Notes: a model not told the origin generated them from the sequence alone. A stretch of DNA of 64,000 nt from Acanthacorydalis orientalis (GCA_034766995.1 CM068315.1:44681162-44745161); one strand, 5' to 3'; shown: positions 47,648 to 59,924, numbered from the stretch's first letter. Translations and numbers: made by a program.

Positions 47648-48254
47648 TACTAAACAATCTCATTGAGGTTTAATTTCAATTCTATTCAAACATAAATACT
47701 TATCAGACACAATTTTAAATCATTACATTAAATGGATTGGTTTATTTTTAAATGTTGTATTGACAATATATAAATTTTATTTAATTGAAATGTCCTTATT
47801 TATCTGAAAAAATGTTGTGAACAATATAGTTACAAAATTTTAACTAGTATTTAATATTTTTATCACATATTTTTTGTAAAATATCAGTGTTATTTTTTAG
47901 TATTTGTAGAAAAGATTTTTTTTATATTTATGTAGGAAAACAATGAAAAAATATTAATTAGACTAGAATGAATAAACATTCCAAATGTTTTTTGTAGCAA
48001 AATGTTTAATAATTGATTATTGTCCATATTGATACAATAGTACTGTTTTGATAACAGTGCGATCATTGTAAAAGCTCAAGCCTATCAAATATGACCAAAT
48101 CTGTTGGGGATTTACCCATTGTACAAGACAATTCACAAATTTATTGTTGTAAATATTGGTTTACTAACTAATTATACAACTAAATAATCATAGTTAGATA
48201 AGTAGATATTGATATAATTATCTTTTAATACATACATTCAATAATATTAAATAT

Positions 48255-48420
48255 TTTTTTATATCTTAGCGCTTTGAATATGAAGTCATTTCTATTTAAA
48301 ATCTACCAAAATTAGATAAATAATCAAAAATGATCAATAATCCATTATTAAACAATTTTATCATTTGTGTTCTGTTTTTTTTATGTGGATGAATGATAAA
48401 TTTATTAAGAAAAAAATACA
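48255..48420. repeat. FB right-arm fragment
   Basis: ATCTTAGCGCTTTGAATATG, AATCAAAAATGATCAATAAT, CCATTATTAAACAATTTTAT. Confidence 0.55.
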
Positions 48421-50539
48421 TGAATGTTCATACTAGCTATATTATTAACTTTTTGTAGAAAAATTATTTTGTCAATGAATATGAATACATTTTCACCAAG
48501 TCATAGTTTAACAAGTAAAGAACCGCATACACAAAATACAAGGAAATGTTCCAATTGATTTTCAAAAGAAGGAAATGGCACGTCAATGAATTCGTTTCAA
48601 GTACAAATAAATCGTTAAGGTCGTAATTATCACTAAATCAAATATAATCGATAAATACCCGCCTTTCCTTTTTGTTGAATTTAATATCGGCGTTGTACTA
48701 TTGTTTAAAAAAAACGATACAATCCCCCAAGTGTATGAAATGACTAAGTATATACAGTTGTACAGAGAAATGTATGTTTACGGTGTTTTATTTCCTATAC
48801 TATAATTGGGTCACGGTTTGTCAATAAATTACTATTGTAACTTATATATGTTTGAATGAAATATTATAGACTTTGAAATATAATCGATAGTATGTAATTT
48901 GGATTATATATATTGTATAGTAATTAAAGAAAAATGGAGGAAACGTCTAATGCTACGTTGATAAATGAATTTAATTCAAATAAATAATATATCTTGAGAA
49001 ATAGAACAAAAGGATTTTATTTATATTTAATTTAAAGAAATAATTAAACACGCCTTTTAGTTGATAATTTGTATAAAAATATATTACAGAATTTCAATAA
49101 AACAATCTTTCTAATTTCATGTATAAATATGTCTTTTTACTTTCATAAATAACCATTTCGCCCTACTTATAAATATTTTATTTAAAAAAGGAAAAAAATT
49201 TCCATCATTACAAATTTATATATGTATATATATATATACAATCTTGTGAATGTTTTCAGGTTTGTTTGTATAACTGTTTTCGAATTATTCGATATTTCGA
49301 TAATAGTAATTTTAGAATTCAGGCTCTAAAAAAATATTTTTAGAACTCGAAATCTAAAAATGATCTGTGGTCTGAAAGAAAATTTCAAGAAAACGGGTGT
49401 ATACAGAAATTATTTTCCCACCAACTTAATATTTTTATTACTTTTCTGGCCGTTTTCTTAACTTAATTTTTTGAAAATAATTTTTGGAAAGTGAATTGAA
49501 ATTATAATTTTAAATATCTTTAAAATTATAAATGAATGCTTTTATTGCTCTTTCTCATTGATGAGCCGTCCTGATGGTCTTTGTCCACTTGAATTATTTA
49601 AATTTTTGTTTTCTATTATTAATTTTGCGTCGTATTTTCAGATAAATTGTAGGTAACTAAAATATAAAAGTTAATTATGAATATTTATAAAAATATAGAA
49701 TTTTCTAAAATATACCTAAATATATCATACGTGTCGAAACTAATACTGGTAAACAAAAATTGAAGATAAACAGGATATCAAATATTTTTCTATATAAATA
49801 TCATTGAAATTTAACTACTTCTTCTATTAAAAATTATATACAAAGTAAAAAGTGTTCTAAATTTTTGATTTTTAAATAAAGATTGGAAACATTTCATGAG
49901 TCTTTATTTTTCTTTTACACCCCTCTATCGCATATCAGAATATACACTTTACGGTTAAATTAATTAACTGTAATTAATTATATAATAATTTATTATTCTT
50001 TATCCGTAAACGCATGAAATTCAAAACATTTTGCGTTTAAAAATTTTTTTTTAATTGCAATTTGTTGAAATATTGAAAGCTGTTATTTTAATTAACAATT
50101 ATCATATATTACAATTCGATAATATAGGATTGATATCTAACTTAAGTCACTTCGAAATGTATGTAACTTCAGTCAATTAATCTGTCTACTATTTTAGTAC
50201 TTGCAAAATTGTTAAAATACTTGTTACAAGTTGTCGTTGGCATTTTTGATATCGTCTTGTTTTTAATTTGTTGGCATGCGAACAAAAATCTCTTCTATCT
50301 GACATGCTGAATATTTATTTTTACTGTATCCTCAGGTCATTATCGTATAATTGTTTACAGGTTTTGTACTAAGTGTAATTATTTTTTATTCGAGTATCAA
50401 CTTAAATATTTATCTTATTTTTACTATACCCACAACAAAAAAACAAACAGTAGATACTTTTATTGGTAATTATTTTGTCTATTTAATTACTATTTAAAAT
50501 CGATATTTGAATTAATTTAGAAATATACGAATTTATGTT
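48421..50539. other. No gene recognised
   Basis: Only a possible solo M2 end at 49404. Confidence 0.6.
49404..49433 (-). mobile_element. Possible solo M2-type mariner end
   Basis: GAAATTATTTTCCCACCAACTTAATA resembles the reversed M2 end with several changes (CCAAC-TAATA retained). No partner end recognised. Confidence 0.3.
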
Positions 50540-50558
50540 TATATATATATATATATAT
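50540..50558. repeat. (TA)n, short
   Basis: 19 bp, at the upstream side of the CRE-containing island. Confidence 0.9.
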
Positions 50559-50599
50559 AGTCTATAATATTATGCATATATGATGTATATATTTATAAG

Positions 50600-50830
50600 G
50601 GATGCAGTATACGACGTAAAATACAAGGTAGCTGTATAGGAGTGCAATCTTGCACGGGGGTGTGGTTGTCAGCTTGTGGAGCTTGAATGGGGTGTGCAGC
50701 GTGCGGCGTCGGTTGAAATTGTGACGTCAGCGTCATTTTCGACCCTCGGGCTAGCGTCTCTCTGATGTTAGTTTTTATATTTGAAATGTTTGAATAGTGA
50801 AGCTGTGTCGAGGGATGTGAGGGATTAATT
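50600..50830. promoter_or_regulatory. GC-rich island with a palindromic cAMP-response element
   Basis: About 230 bases of GC/CpG-rich unique sequence between AT-rich flanks. It holds the full CRE TGACGTCA at 50722-50729, followed directly by GCGTCA (a CRE half-site-like repeat), plus G-rich GGGGTGT and CACGGGGG boxes. Possible donor-like GTGAGG is near 50818. No coding potential is recognised. Read as a candidate enhancer or alternative promoter; orientation is not fixed. Confidence 0.4.
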
Positions 50831-50945
50831 TTTGTAAATATTTACATATTTTCTTCCTACCTATCTACATTAATTCGAGTATATTGTTAAAATGTCGTTA
50901 TAACTTTATTTCTAATTTTAACTTGTTTCAAACCCTATTCATAAC

Positions 50946-50948
<3 letters not shown>

Positions 50949-51011
<63 letters not shown>
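50949..51011. repeat. (TA)n microsatellite
   Basis: 63 bp, at the downstream side of the CRE-containing island. Confidence 0.98.
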
Positions 51012-51014
<3 letters not shown>

Positions 51015-51257
51015 CATATAACATACACTTTACGTTTTAATAAATATAGTTTGCTTGTAATTATCTTATCACGAATTTTTAATTTAACGAATTTTTTAAT
51101 TTTCCTTGTATTTAGTAATAATTATAAATAAGAAATTTAGAAATATTTTGATTATTCCTGATAAAATGATACATTTATTGTCACGAATATTTCAATAATC
51201 TGGAAAAACTACTTATCAATTCATGAACACTATAATTATAATTAATTCGAAAAATGA

Positions 51258-51260
<3 letters not shown>

Positions 51261-51308
<48 letters not shown>
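51261..51308. repeat. (TA)n microsatellite
   Basis: 48 bp. Confidence 0.98.
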
Positions 51309-51311
<3 letters not shown>

Positions 51312-51659
51312 TGTTTGAATATATGTATATACAGAAATATTCACAATGACCTAAATTCAAACTCAGTCATTTATTTCGTATACAGATCGTCTTAAAACAT
51401 GAATGTACCATAAACTGCAGTTCGTCATTGTACAGCGAACGGTCTGTCTTGAAAAAAGAGCAGAAATATTTCACATCTAACGCAGTATAACGGTATCTTA
51501 ATTCGAAATTTAATATTCAGCGATCGTGTGCAGTGTATAACACACCCAATGGACATTGTTCGGATCTGTAGGTATGTTGTGTTTATTTACACATTCGTGA
51601 TAGCGTTACCTTTTAACCTCAGGATAGTATTAAATAACATTTCGAATACACTTTTTATG

Positions 51660-51722
<63 letters not shown>

Positions 51723-51739
51723 TAGATAGAGAGAGAGAA
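51660..51739. repeat. (TA)n-(GATA)n-(GA)n compound
   Basis: 59 bp of TA, then GATAGATAGA and a short (GA)n. Confidence 0.97.
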
Positions 51740-52105
51740 TAGTACTCAGGATGTACTCTTCAAATGTTAGCGCTAAACAAAGTCTACTATAATAGATCAT
51801 GTATTTTATATGGCATGTGGATAGAATTTTTGATATAAAATTAATGAACTTTAAAATACAGTTGAAAGTACAATATTCTTGAATGGTATACTTATTTCTT
51901 TGTTTGAAACTATTTATATTTTTTATTTAACGAATCAGTTGATATTTCTACACAAAATAATATTCAAATCTTAACAATATGATCAAAAGTGTGTAACAAA
52001 AATTTCACATAATATTCATTTCCATATTTCATTACTTTTTAATGCTTGTAAAGCCATGTAACGTTATATATAAACAGCGTTAATTGATGCTGAGCTAAAC
52101 AATAT

Positions 52106-52109
<4 letters not shown>

Positions 52110-52166
<57 letters not shown>
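52110..52166. repeat. (TA)n microsatellite
   Basis: 57 bp. Confidence 0.98.
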
Positions 52167-52172
<6 letters not shown>

Positions 52173-52318
52173 GGTGTGGTTAATCTAAAAAATATCTTTT
52201 TTTAAAAAAAAACGTTTATCATGTCTAAAATAATGTAGTGGAAAAAAATTATTTACAGAATATGGTTTATATTGATTTTCGAATTATTAGGGGAAAAGTG
52301 AAAGATATACATACATAC

Positions 52319-52320
52319 AG

Positions 52321-52357
<37 letters not shown>

Positions 52358-52381
52358 CGTGTGTGTGTGTATGTATGTGTG
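52319..52381. repeat. (TA)n-(TG)n compound
   Basis: 30 bp TA then (TG)n with one CG and TATG steps. Confidence 0.97.
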
Positions 52382-53339
52382 TTATTTTTAATATTAAAAT
52401 TAAAAAATTGATACGGAGTTTTTAGAATAGACGCAATAAATATAGATTGATAATTTCAATTTAAAAATTTCCGATAGAAGATTGTGAGAAATATATTTTT
52501 TTCTGTAAATGTATCTTATTTGTAATGTAAATAAGTAAAAAAGGGATGGAAATATGAAATGTAATGTTTACGTATAAAATTAACTATTAGATTTTTGCAG
52601 AAACTGTTCGATGGTACGTACTAGATAAGGATAAATTTAATATCCTTGAATGTGTTAGAGTAGTTACAAAATATAACGTTTTCAAAAAGAGAACATATTT
52701 TTGCTGAAAAGCGAGATGCAGATCTGATAATTTGTTAAAAGTCAAATCTTGATTTCTATCTTAAGTAAGCAATTTGGTTTGTAATACTGCTTTTATTTAC
52801 TTAGATTTTATAAAGATATTTACAATGTTCAAGTATATGTAATAAGTATTATTTTGGAAATACTTATTAATGCGATTTTATCTAGTCTTGCTTTCTATAC
52901 TGTTATATAGTTTCTTGTTAAAGATATAAAAATGATACATTTATTTTTCTTTAATTTATACATTTATTAATAATAAATTATTATTGAATTTCTCTGAATG
53001 CTTATTTCGTAAAAAAATTCGAATGAACAGACAGGATGTATATGACAATGATGACCTATGATATCATCTAAAATCATTTGTCATTATTTTTTTTAAATAT
53101 CTTTCCGAAATGTCATTAATGATATGATTTCATTTAGTATGTGTGATGATTTCCAGGATTGTCATTTAATTGTTAATTTTAAGAATTTAAATCTAAATTC
53201 ATAGAAGAAAAATATTTTAAGTTTCATGATTTATTTTATTAATAGTCATTTTTAAGTAGATTTAGATTTATGAAATTCGATGGATGAAAAAATGATTCTC
53301 GAATTAAATCCAATATTTGAAACTATCGTGATCTTGATG
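52382..53339. other. No gene recognised
   Basis: AT-rich; about 53045-53165 has several small ATGA/TCAT palindromes. Confidence 0.55.
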
Positions 53340-53500
53340 ATTCGTCCTTATGGATCATCTGAATATCTGTTCTCCATTACTCATTTCAACATGTAGGTCA
53401 CCTTCAGATAGATGTTTCACTATAAGCGAATATTTAAAATTTGTCTGTGAATGGCACACGTGCCGAAACCAGTGTAAAACAAACATTCAGATAATTGATA
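53340..53500. repeat. Fold-back element with hammerhead-like arms, copy 2
   Basis: Same architecture as the 23 kb copy: reversed left arm CTGAAGG...GAAATGAGTAATG, then GAGAACAG and ATTCAGATGATCC. Right arm CTGTGAATG...GAAACCAGTGTA then ATTCAGATAATTG. Centre of about 37 bases. The four arms from both copies can be written under one another with CTGAAGATG, GAAAC and ATTCAGATGATC in register. Confidence 0.55.
53445..53476 (+). ncRNA. Hammerhead-ribozyme-like core (right arm, copy 2)
   Basis: CTGTGAA (two changes from CUGANGA), then a perfect five-base-pair stem II GGCAC-AC-GTGCC, then GAAAC at 53465-53469, CAGT loop, and GT-A. GUA is a permitted hammerhead cleavage triplet (NUH). Compensating differences from copy 1 in stem II keep pairing while the sequence changes, which favours an RNA fold. 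The altered first box argues against present activity. Confidence 0.3.
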
Positions 53501-53502
53501 AA

Positions 53503-53542
53503 AAATATAGATTATATTATATAAATATAGATTATATTATAA
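53503..53542 (+). repeat. Two tandem 20-bp units
   Basis: AAATATAGATTATATTATAT occurs twice back to back, directly after hammerhead-like fold-back copy 2. Confidence 0.85.
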
Positions 53543-54931
53543 ATTAATTATTAAAAAAAATATTTAATATATTTCTAGTAATTTGCTGTATTTTTATTGT
53601 GGGTCACTAATAGTATTAGTAGTAATAGTATTTATAAAAGCATACACTGCATTTAGAAATGTTCCAGTTTCGAATCAGTGTATAAAACCCCATTACATGT
53701 TATTCATACGTTTTTCAGTTAAAAGCAAACATGTGATATTCAAATATAATAAATCTGCAACGAAAATGACATTGCAAACAACACACGTTCCTGCTACATC
53801 TATTCAGATTTGAAAACACATCACAAATGTTACATTATTCTACATTATAACGTCAGCTCACATATTATTTATGAAATGTGAAGTGGCCGAGTGCTCATTT
53901 TCCTTCACTGTATCATTACAGTGGTTTTATAAAATATTCGTAGTCGAAAGTGCATTTTCACAGACTTTCTAACGATTAAAAAAAATGATACAGCATGTAT
54001 TATACGTTCACGTTGCACACTTGAAAAGTTCCTGTAATGTTGGCAACATTTTCTCCTTACTGTATTCACCGTGGCAACAGTGACTCTGCTTGTTCATCGT
54101 TTTGAATAGCTGCTGTTATCTCTGTGGAAAGTGCTTAGTTAGAGGTTTCATTCACAGTTTCTAACACGTTATGGAATACTATGGTGCTTTTCTTTTTAGT
54201 ACTGGTTTTTTTAATGCAACAATGTGGTCATGAGGTTTTCATGATTATCAGCATTCAGCTTTAAAACGTTTAGTTAATACAAGTTCGCTAATAACTGATA
54301 TAAAATTTGAAAAGATGATATCATGGTTTTTCTTTTTAATAAATTACTTTCAATATCAGAATACAATATCGATAATTTTTGTCTAATCTTATTATTTAAC
54401 ACATTTACACATCTGATTATTTTTTACATGTTATTACAAATATTTCAATAACTGATTAATTACTTATGTTAAAAATCAGAGATTTTTAATATTCTAATAA
54501 TATTTTATAAAAATTAAATGTCGACATTAAAAAAAATTCAAACATTTTTTTGGACAATAAAGGTAAAAATAATTTTCAAACTTCTGTGTCATCAAATTCA
54601 TTATTATTCGCAATGAAATAATAAATAAAAAACAGAAAAAAAAACTAGGCCGACATTTCACGCAGTGTCGAACAACCACACATGTTTCAGACTACTCGGT
54701 GCGAATACATATAAAAGCACAGTTTATAACTTTACAAAACACATGACATAAACTACGTATGAAATTAAAACGAAACAGATAATTTTGATAACACGTTGTG
54801 CAAATTTCATAGCAGTAACTGTCGTTCAATCGGAATGGAAAAAACTGTAAAATAAGTTATACGTTTTTTTTTGATATCTCTTTCTCTGTCAATATCTATC
54901 TATCCATCTACATATATATTTCTCTCCCTCT

Positions 54932-54932
<1 letters not shown>
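53543..54932. other. No gene recognised
   Basis: About 54000-54270 is a little GC-richer but has no recognisable motif or long frame. Confidence 0.55.

Positions 54933-54969
<37 letters not shown>
54933..54969. repeat. (TA)n microsatellite
   Basis: 37 bp; left border of GC-rich repeat G1 copy 2. Confidence 0.98.
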
Positions 54970-54970
<1 letters not shown>

Positions 54971-55066
54971 TAGGAGCCTCTGCCCTCTAGTCGCTACGCT
55001 TACCGACCCGGAGCCCCGGCCCTGTTCGCCTGACTCGTTTCGCTCGTATCGCATATTAGCTCAATA
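54969..55066 (-). repeat. GC-rich repeat G1, copy 2
   Basis: About 100 GC-rich bases set between two (TA)n tracts. On the minus strand GGGTCGGTAAGCGTAGCGAC aligns with the 22.36 kb block, and CGATACGAGCGAAACGAGTC precedes it. Abrupt borders with the (TA)n tracts suggest an inserted element. No coding potential recognised. Confidence 0.5.
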
Positions 55067-55069
55067 TCG

Positions 55070-55071
<2 letters not shown>

Positions 55072-55131
<60 letters not shown>
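55072..55131. repeat. (TA)n microsatellite
   Basis: 60 bp; right border of the same G1 copy. Confidence 0.98.
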
Positions 55132-55134
<3 letters not shown>

Positions 55135-55367
55135 ATGTTAATTTGTCTATATAATCATTCTCATAGTTATATTGCGACGTGTTGTTTTGTAAAGTTGCAC
55201 ATTTCACTGCAGTTACTCTGATACCAATGTGATAGTTTTTCGTGTAATTTCGGATGTCATCATTAATAATAATTTATTACAAAATCCTCTACATGTTTTT
55301 TGTTCAATTATTTGTACAATATTTTGTCCATTTTTTGAAATTTTATGGAACATTTCTGCTTATATAT

Positions 55368-55385
55368 ATTCGATAACATACATAC

Positions 55386-55422
<37 letters not shown>

Positions 55423-55429
55423 ATCGAAT
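55368..55429. repeat. Perfect palindrome with (TA)n centre
   Basis: ATTCGATAACATA (55368-55380) and TATGTTATCGAAT (55417-55429) are exact inverted repeats around CATACG(TA)n. Confidence 0.96.
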
Positions 55430-56040
55430 TAGTTGAGATTATCATGATTTTAAATAAAAATATTTCCTTCTATAAAACGTTTAAAATAAATGTTCGAAAA
55501 TTCGTATTGAGTCGTTCAGAAAATGAGAATAAATAGAAAAATATGTGTAACATAAATCGAAATTTAATGTACATAATAGCTTTAAATTGATATACAGTGA
55601 GTGTAGTCATCTATAAAATGGATGTTGAATTATCTCACGAACGAAGTTACACTGTAATGTGTAAATATGGCTGTGTGCCGTAAATATAGTCTGACAAAAA
55701 ATAGACTGGAATGGAAAAATATGCACTGGATGTGCTATTATGTTTTTGAATCATTTTTGATATCATTTACTCAGTAGCTGGTATATGATGAAAGAACCAC
55801 AATAGAAATATTATTTCTAATTGTTTATAACTACTGTTTTTTCAAATTTTTGTGTTATTTCAAAAATAAATATTATTTTTGAAACAACACAACTAATTAG
55901 AAACGTTTTTATTGATTTACAATGTATTGCTAATATAATTTTAATTGCGCTGGTTTTAATTTTAAACTATAGACGATAGAAATTTTACGTGTTGAACCAT
56001 TAAAGTATTTTTGTTATTCACTATTTTGTACTTCTCTTTT

Positions 56041-56044
<4 letters not shown>

Positions 56045-56123
<79 letters not shown>
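56045..56123. repeat. (TA)n microsatellite
   Basis: 79 bp with one AATA phase shift; left border of mariner M1. Confidence 0.98.
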
Positions 56124-56127
<4 letters not shown>

Positions 56128-56931
56128 GGGGGTCGTTTGATAAGTATAGTAAAAAGCAAATTAAACACCGTGTTTTTGGAAAAAAAATATTTTTTTCTCA
56201 ACATTATCTCCATTGAGGGCTGTACACTTATTCCAGTGAGTCTGCAAAATACGCATTGAGGGCAGTGATACATTCCTTATTCGATGAGAATTTCTTCTCA
56301 CCGAGTTAAATTTGCAAGTTTGGGAAGAGGAAGAAGTCACACAAGGCCAAGTCCGGAGAATAAGGTGGATGAGAAATCAATTCAAATTCGTGCAATTTTG
56401 CTATCGCGGCTATCTATTTGTGGAACGGCGCGTTGTCCTGGGGAAAGCATTCTTTTGTGCACCAATCTTGGCCATTTTTCTTTAGCTTTTCCTTCAAACG
56501 GTCAAATAATATTGCATAATAGGCTCCTATTATTATTTTTCCCTTCGTTAAGTAGTCGATCACGATGATTCCTTGGGAATCCCAAAAAATAGTAGCCATC
56601 ATCTGCCCAGCCGACAAAACAGTCTTCGCCTTCTTCGGCGCACTTTCACCAGTTGTTCTCCACTGCTTTGACCGCTGCTTCGACTCAGGTATAGTGGTGG
56701 ATCCATATTTCATCCACAGTAACAAATCGACGCAAAAGGCTTGCTCGTTTTTTTCCATTTTTGCGGCAACAACTACAATGCTCGCTTCAAACATCTGTAG
56801 AACGTGAACAACGCATCACTTTTAACTGAAATTTTGCCTATGCTAATTTTGAAATAACACTTGATAGCCGTGACGTTACCAAATGAATAGTGACGCTATA
56901 TCATAGAAATTTACCAAACTTATCAAACGAC

Positions 56932-56935
<4 letters not shown>
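56123..56935 (-). mobile_element. Mariner family M1, second copy with the same deletion
   Basis: About 813 bp, ends GGGGGTCGTTTGATAAG and TTATCAAACGACCCATA, sitting exactly between two (TA)n tracts (56045-56123 and 56934-56973). Minus strand keeps a long open stretch with WRTTGESAPKKAKTVLSAG, FWDSQGIIVIDYLTKGK and FPQDNAPFH. The first catalytic Asp (VDEIW) lies in another frame because of a one-base shift. The N-terminal DNA-binding domain is absent at the same place as in the 31.7 kb copy, so both descend from one deleted ancestor that was mobilised in trans. Confidence 0.85.

Positions 56936-56973
<38 letters not shown>
56934..56973. repeat. (TA)n microsatellite
   Basis: 40 bp; right border of the same mariner. 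Confidence 0.98.
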
Positions 56974-56976
<3 letters not shown>

Positions 56977-57198
56977 TGTGTAAAATGAAGGTTGGTCGCT
57001 AAAAAAATTGTGCATGTACCTAACATTCTATACAATTACGTAACTACTTACAAAAAGGTGTTATCTTTGTGCTAAGTACATAATTTTGTTCGGCATGAGC
57101 CAGGTGTGAAGTTTACCTTTTAGGGGAGAATATTGAAGTATAAAACCAACGACGATCATTTAGTTGTTAACTTTAATGGTTATGAAAACCTTAATATC

Positions 57199-57201
<3 letters not shown>

Positions 57202-57249
<48 letters not shown>
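57202..57249. repeat. (TA)n microsatellite
   Basis: 48 bp. Confidence 0.98.
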
Positions 57250-57252
<3 letters not shown>

Positions 57253-57758
57253 TCAAAAAGGATGAAACCTAAAATTAGATTAGGTTGCGTTCCTGGAAAC
57301 ATTTTTGTATAAATAAAATAATATAGTTTAAGGTTATGTTTTTGTTTTCCAAGATATTTTTTTGGTGCAGTATTTGTATAATAACGTCACTATATTTAAT
57401 AGATTTCGAATTCTAAGTGTTAAATCAAACAGTATAATATCGCCAATGAGTGAAACTCCAGAAATACTTCAAGATATTTATTTAATGATTTTTTTGTGGA
57501 TCTACAAAAAATATCTTGACTATCATTAACGTATTTATTCAGTACCTTGATAATAAGTATTGTACAAGAGAAAAAAAACTGCGAAGTACGTTTAATTTAT
57601 ATGCTGAACGTATTGAATTAATTTATTATTCAAATCAGGACTGCATACCAGTTTCTCGCGAGATTTATGACTTAATTTGTGATGAATTATTTTTAACTAA
57701 TTAATATGTTATCGTTTAACTTATCATTAACTTTTGTATATAAATAGATACAGTCCCG

Positions 57759-57764
<6 letters not shown>

Positions 57765-57800
<36 letters not shown>
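57765..57800. repeat. (TA)n microsatellite
   Basis: 36 bp preceded by ACATACA; 200 bases before mariner M4. Confidence 0.97.
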
Positions 57801-57804
<4 letters not shown>

Positions 57805-58002
57805 TCAGCACACAAGCGTATATACATAGTTGCCTATTTATTTGTAATATATATACATATGAGAATCTAGTTCAGAAAAATAGATGTTATTATCAGTTTT
57901 GAGAGTTATTGATATTATTTTGACGTCGTATAGACATTACTGAATGTAGAACGAGATATGTTGAAGTGTAAGTACTTTGATCATTAGTTGATATTACCTA
58001 CT

Positions 58003-59070
58003 ATACGAGGGCGGTTTAAAGAATTACTTGAACACTCGCAAATAGAGAGGAGAACAGAGGTATTTGTTTTCATATAATTCAATCCCTTTTAGTAACGTCC
58101 TTTGAACAGCTGTCTTTTGAGCAACAAGGTTTAAATGAGTCAGAGCATTATCATGGTGAAACAACAGTTTTTTTTCCTATTCTGGGACGTTTTTCTGCAA
58201 TCGCTGCCTTCATCTTCTCCAATAGTGCTGCGTAGTATTATCCATTAACTGTTTTTCCCTTTCAAAGATACTTTATCAAGAGAAATCCATTTGCATCTCA
58301 GAAAAATGTCGACATCACCTTTGCAGCCGAGTAATGCATCTTTGCCTTTTTCGGAACCGTTTAATTATGTTCAGTCCACTGTTGTGATTACGTTCTCGAT
58401 TCTGGCGTGCAATGGTGAACCCAAGTTTCATCCATGGCCACAAAACATTACATGAAATCCGTTGGATTCGTCTCAAATAGTTGATGTTTGCCTGCATACT
58501 CGTTTCTGTTCTGCAATGAATAAGCGCGACACCTATTTTGGGGAAAGTTTTTTCATACACAATTCATTATGCAAAATTAAATGAGTTCGTTCAGTTGTGA
58601 TGTCTATAACCTCTACTATCTGACTCACTTTCACTGGCTAGTCGGACAAAACCATATTGTGGACTTTATCGATGATTTCTGACGTGACGACTGTTCTCAG
58701 ATCTCCTGAGCGTGAAATCATCTTCGATGCTCGTTCTGTCATGTTTAAAACATTCACCCAAAGTTGAACTGTTTCGTAAGAAGGACAAAATTCATCCAAT
58801 GTAAGAAATATCCTCTCATGGGTTTCCGTCACTGGTTTCCTTTGAAAAAAAAAAACTGAATCACATATCGAATTCCGATTTTATCCATTTTGTATTTTCA
58901 CACGAAACGCTTGTGTTGAAGCAACTGTCAAACGAAAAGTTAATGGGAAATGACTTGCAACTTCACATACGTTAGTAGAAGGAATGAAACTTTATGAAAA
59001 CATATAGAGCTGTCCTCTTCTCTCTAAGCGAGTACACGAATCACGTTACTTTTCAAACTACCCTCGTATT
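58003..59070 (-). mobile_element. Mariner family M4, near-complete but degenerate copy
   Basis: Inverted ends ACGAGGGCGGTTTAAAGAAT and, reversed at the right, ACGAGGGTAGTTTGAAAAGT, each next to TA. The minus strand reads, in order, FCPSYETVQLWVNVLN, SRSGDLRTVVTSEIIDKVHN (DNA-binding linker), MDETWVHHCTPES (first catalytic Asp) and FHHDNALTH (second). The third Asp region (SPDLAPSD) is missing, so about 200 bp near the transposase 3' end is deleted. Multiple stops. Differs from M1 in sequence throughout. Confidence 0.8.
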
Positions 59071-59129
59071 CCATTTGTAGAAAAATCTGTTTTGTAAATA
59101 TGTCACTTTTACAAGTATAATATACAGAC

Positions 59130-59132
<3 letters not shown>

Positions 59133-59178
<46 letters not shown>
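59133..59178. repeat. (TA)n microsatellite
   Basis: 46 bp; between mariner M4 and an FB copy. Confidence 0.98.
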
Positions 59179-59179
<1 letters not shown>

Positions 59180-59212
59180 AGAGAGAAATAGAAAGGGAGT
59201 AAAGAAGTATAA

Positions 59213-59465
59213 AAACCTAAAATTGTTTTTTTCGTCCTACAAACCCAAAAAATGTATATAATAAAAAATGTTCTATAAATGATAATACCAAGGCACAGAG
59301 AATTTTGTATTTTGTTGTATCTTAACGCTTTAAAGACAATAGCATCGCCATTGAAATGCACATAAGCAACATCCAAAACGAACAATAAATATTTTTAATT
59401 TGAATAATTTTTATTGTTTATGGGGGGGAGGGGTCATTTATAAAAATGAATCTAGTCACAGTGTC
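59213..59465. repeat. FB fold-back copy
   Basis: Left CGTCCTACAAACCCAAAAAA; right ATCTTAACGCTTTAAAGACA, TAGCATCGCCATTGAAATGC, ACATAAGCAAC and tip GAATCTAGTCACAGTGTC. Contains a G-run (GGGGGGGAGGGG) near 59420. Confidence 0.7.
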
Positions 59466-59924
59466 AAAACTAGTATCTAAAAAGAAGCCAGTAAGCAAAG
59501 AGAATAAGTGTATTCGACAAGTTTTCTTATTTATAGAAAAATAAATCTGAGATCGTTCAAACGGACAATTTTTGGTACAGGCTTTTATTTTTTATCAGAT
59601 CAATAATTGATAATGAAAGAAATGTGGATACTAAAACTATTTGTTAAAAATAATTACCTAAAATAGTACTACTTAAAAGCCAACCTCTGATAAAAAGTAA
59701 ACAAACTTTTTTTATAAAGTAAAATTCGCATTGTTCAGTCATATTTTTCATTTAAGAAAATAATTTATTTATCAAAAATATATGTAAAATATGAAATATA
59801 AATAATTCATTACGAGGTTACATTAAGAAATAAAAGCCAGACATTTGTGTTAAAAAAATCTGAAAGTTAACAAATACAAATATTTTATAAGATTATTTTT
59901 TCAATCACAATTGGTTCGTACGTT

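Noticed and set aside
55596..55640. TACAGTGAGTGTAGTCATCT as a Tc1-type end
   Set aside because: Lacks the GGCAAAAGT block seen at 42604.
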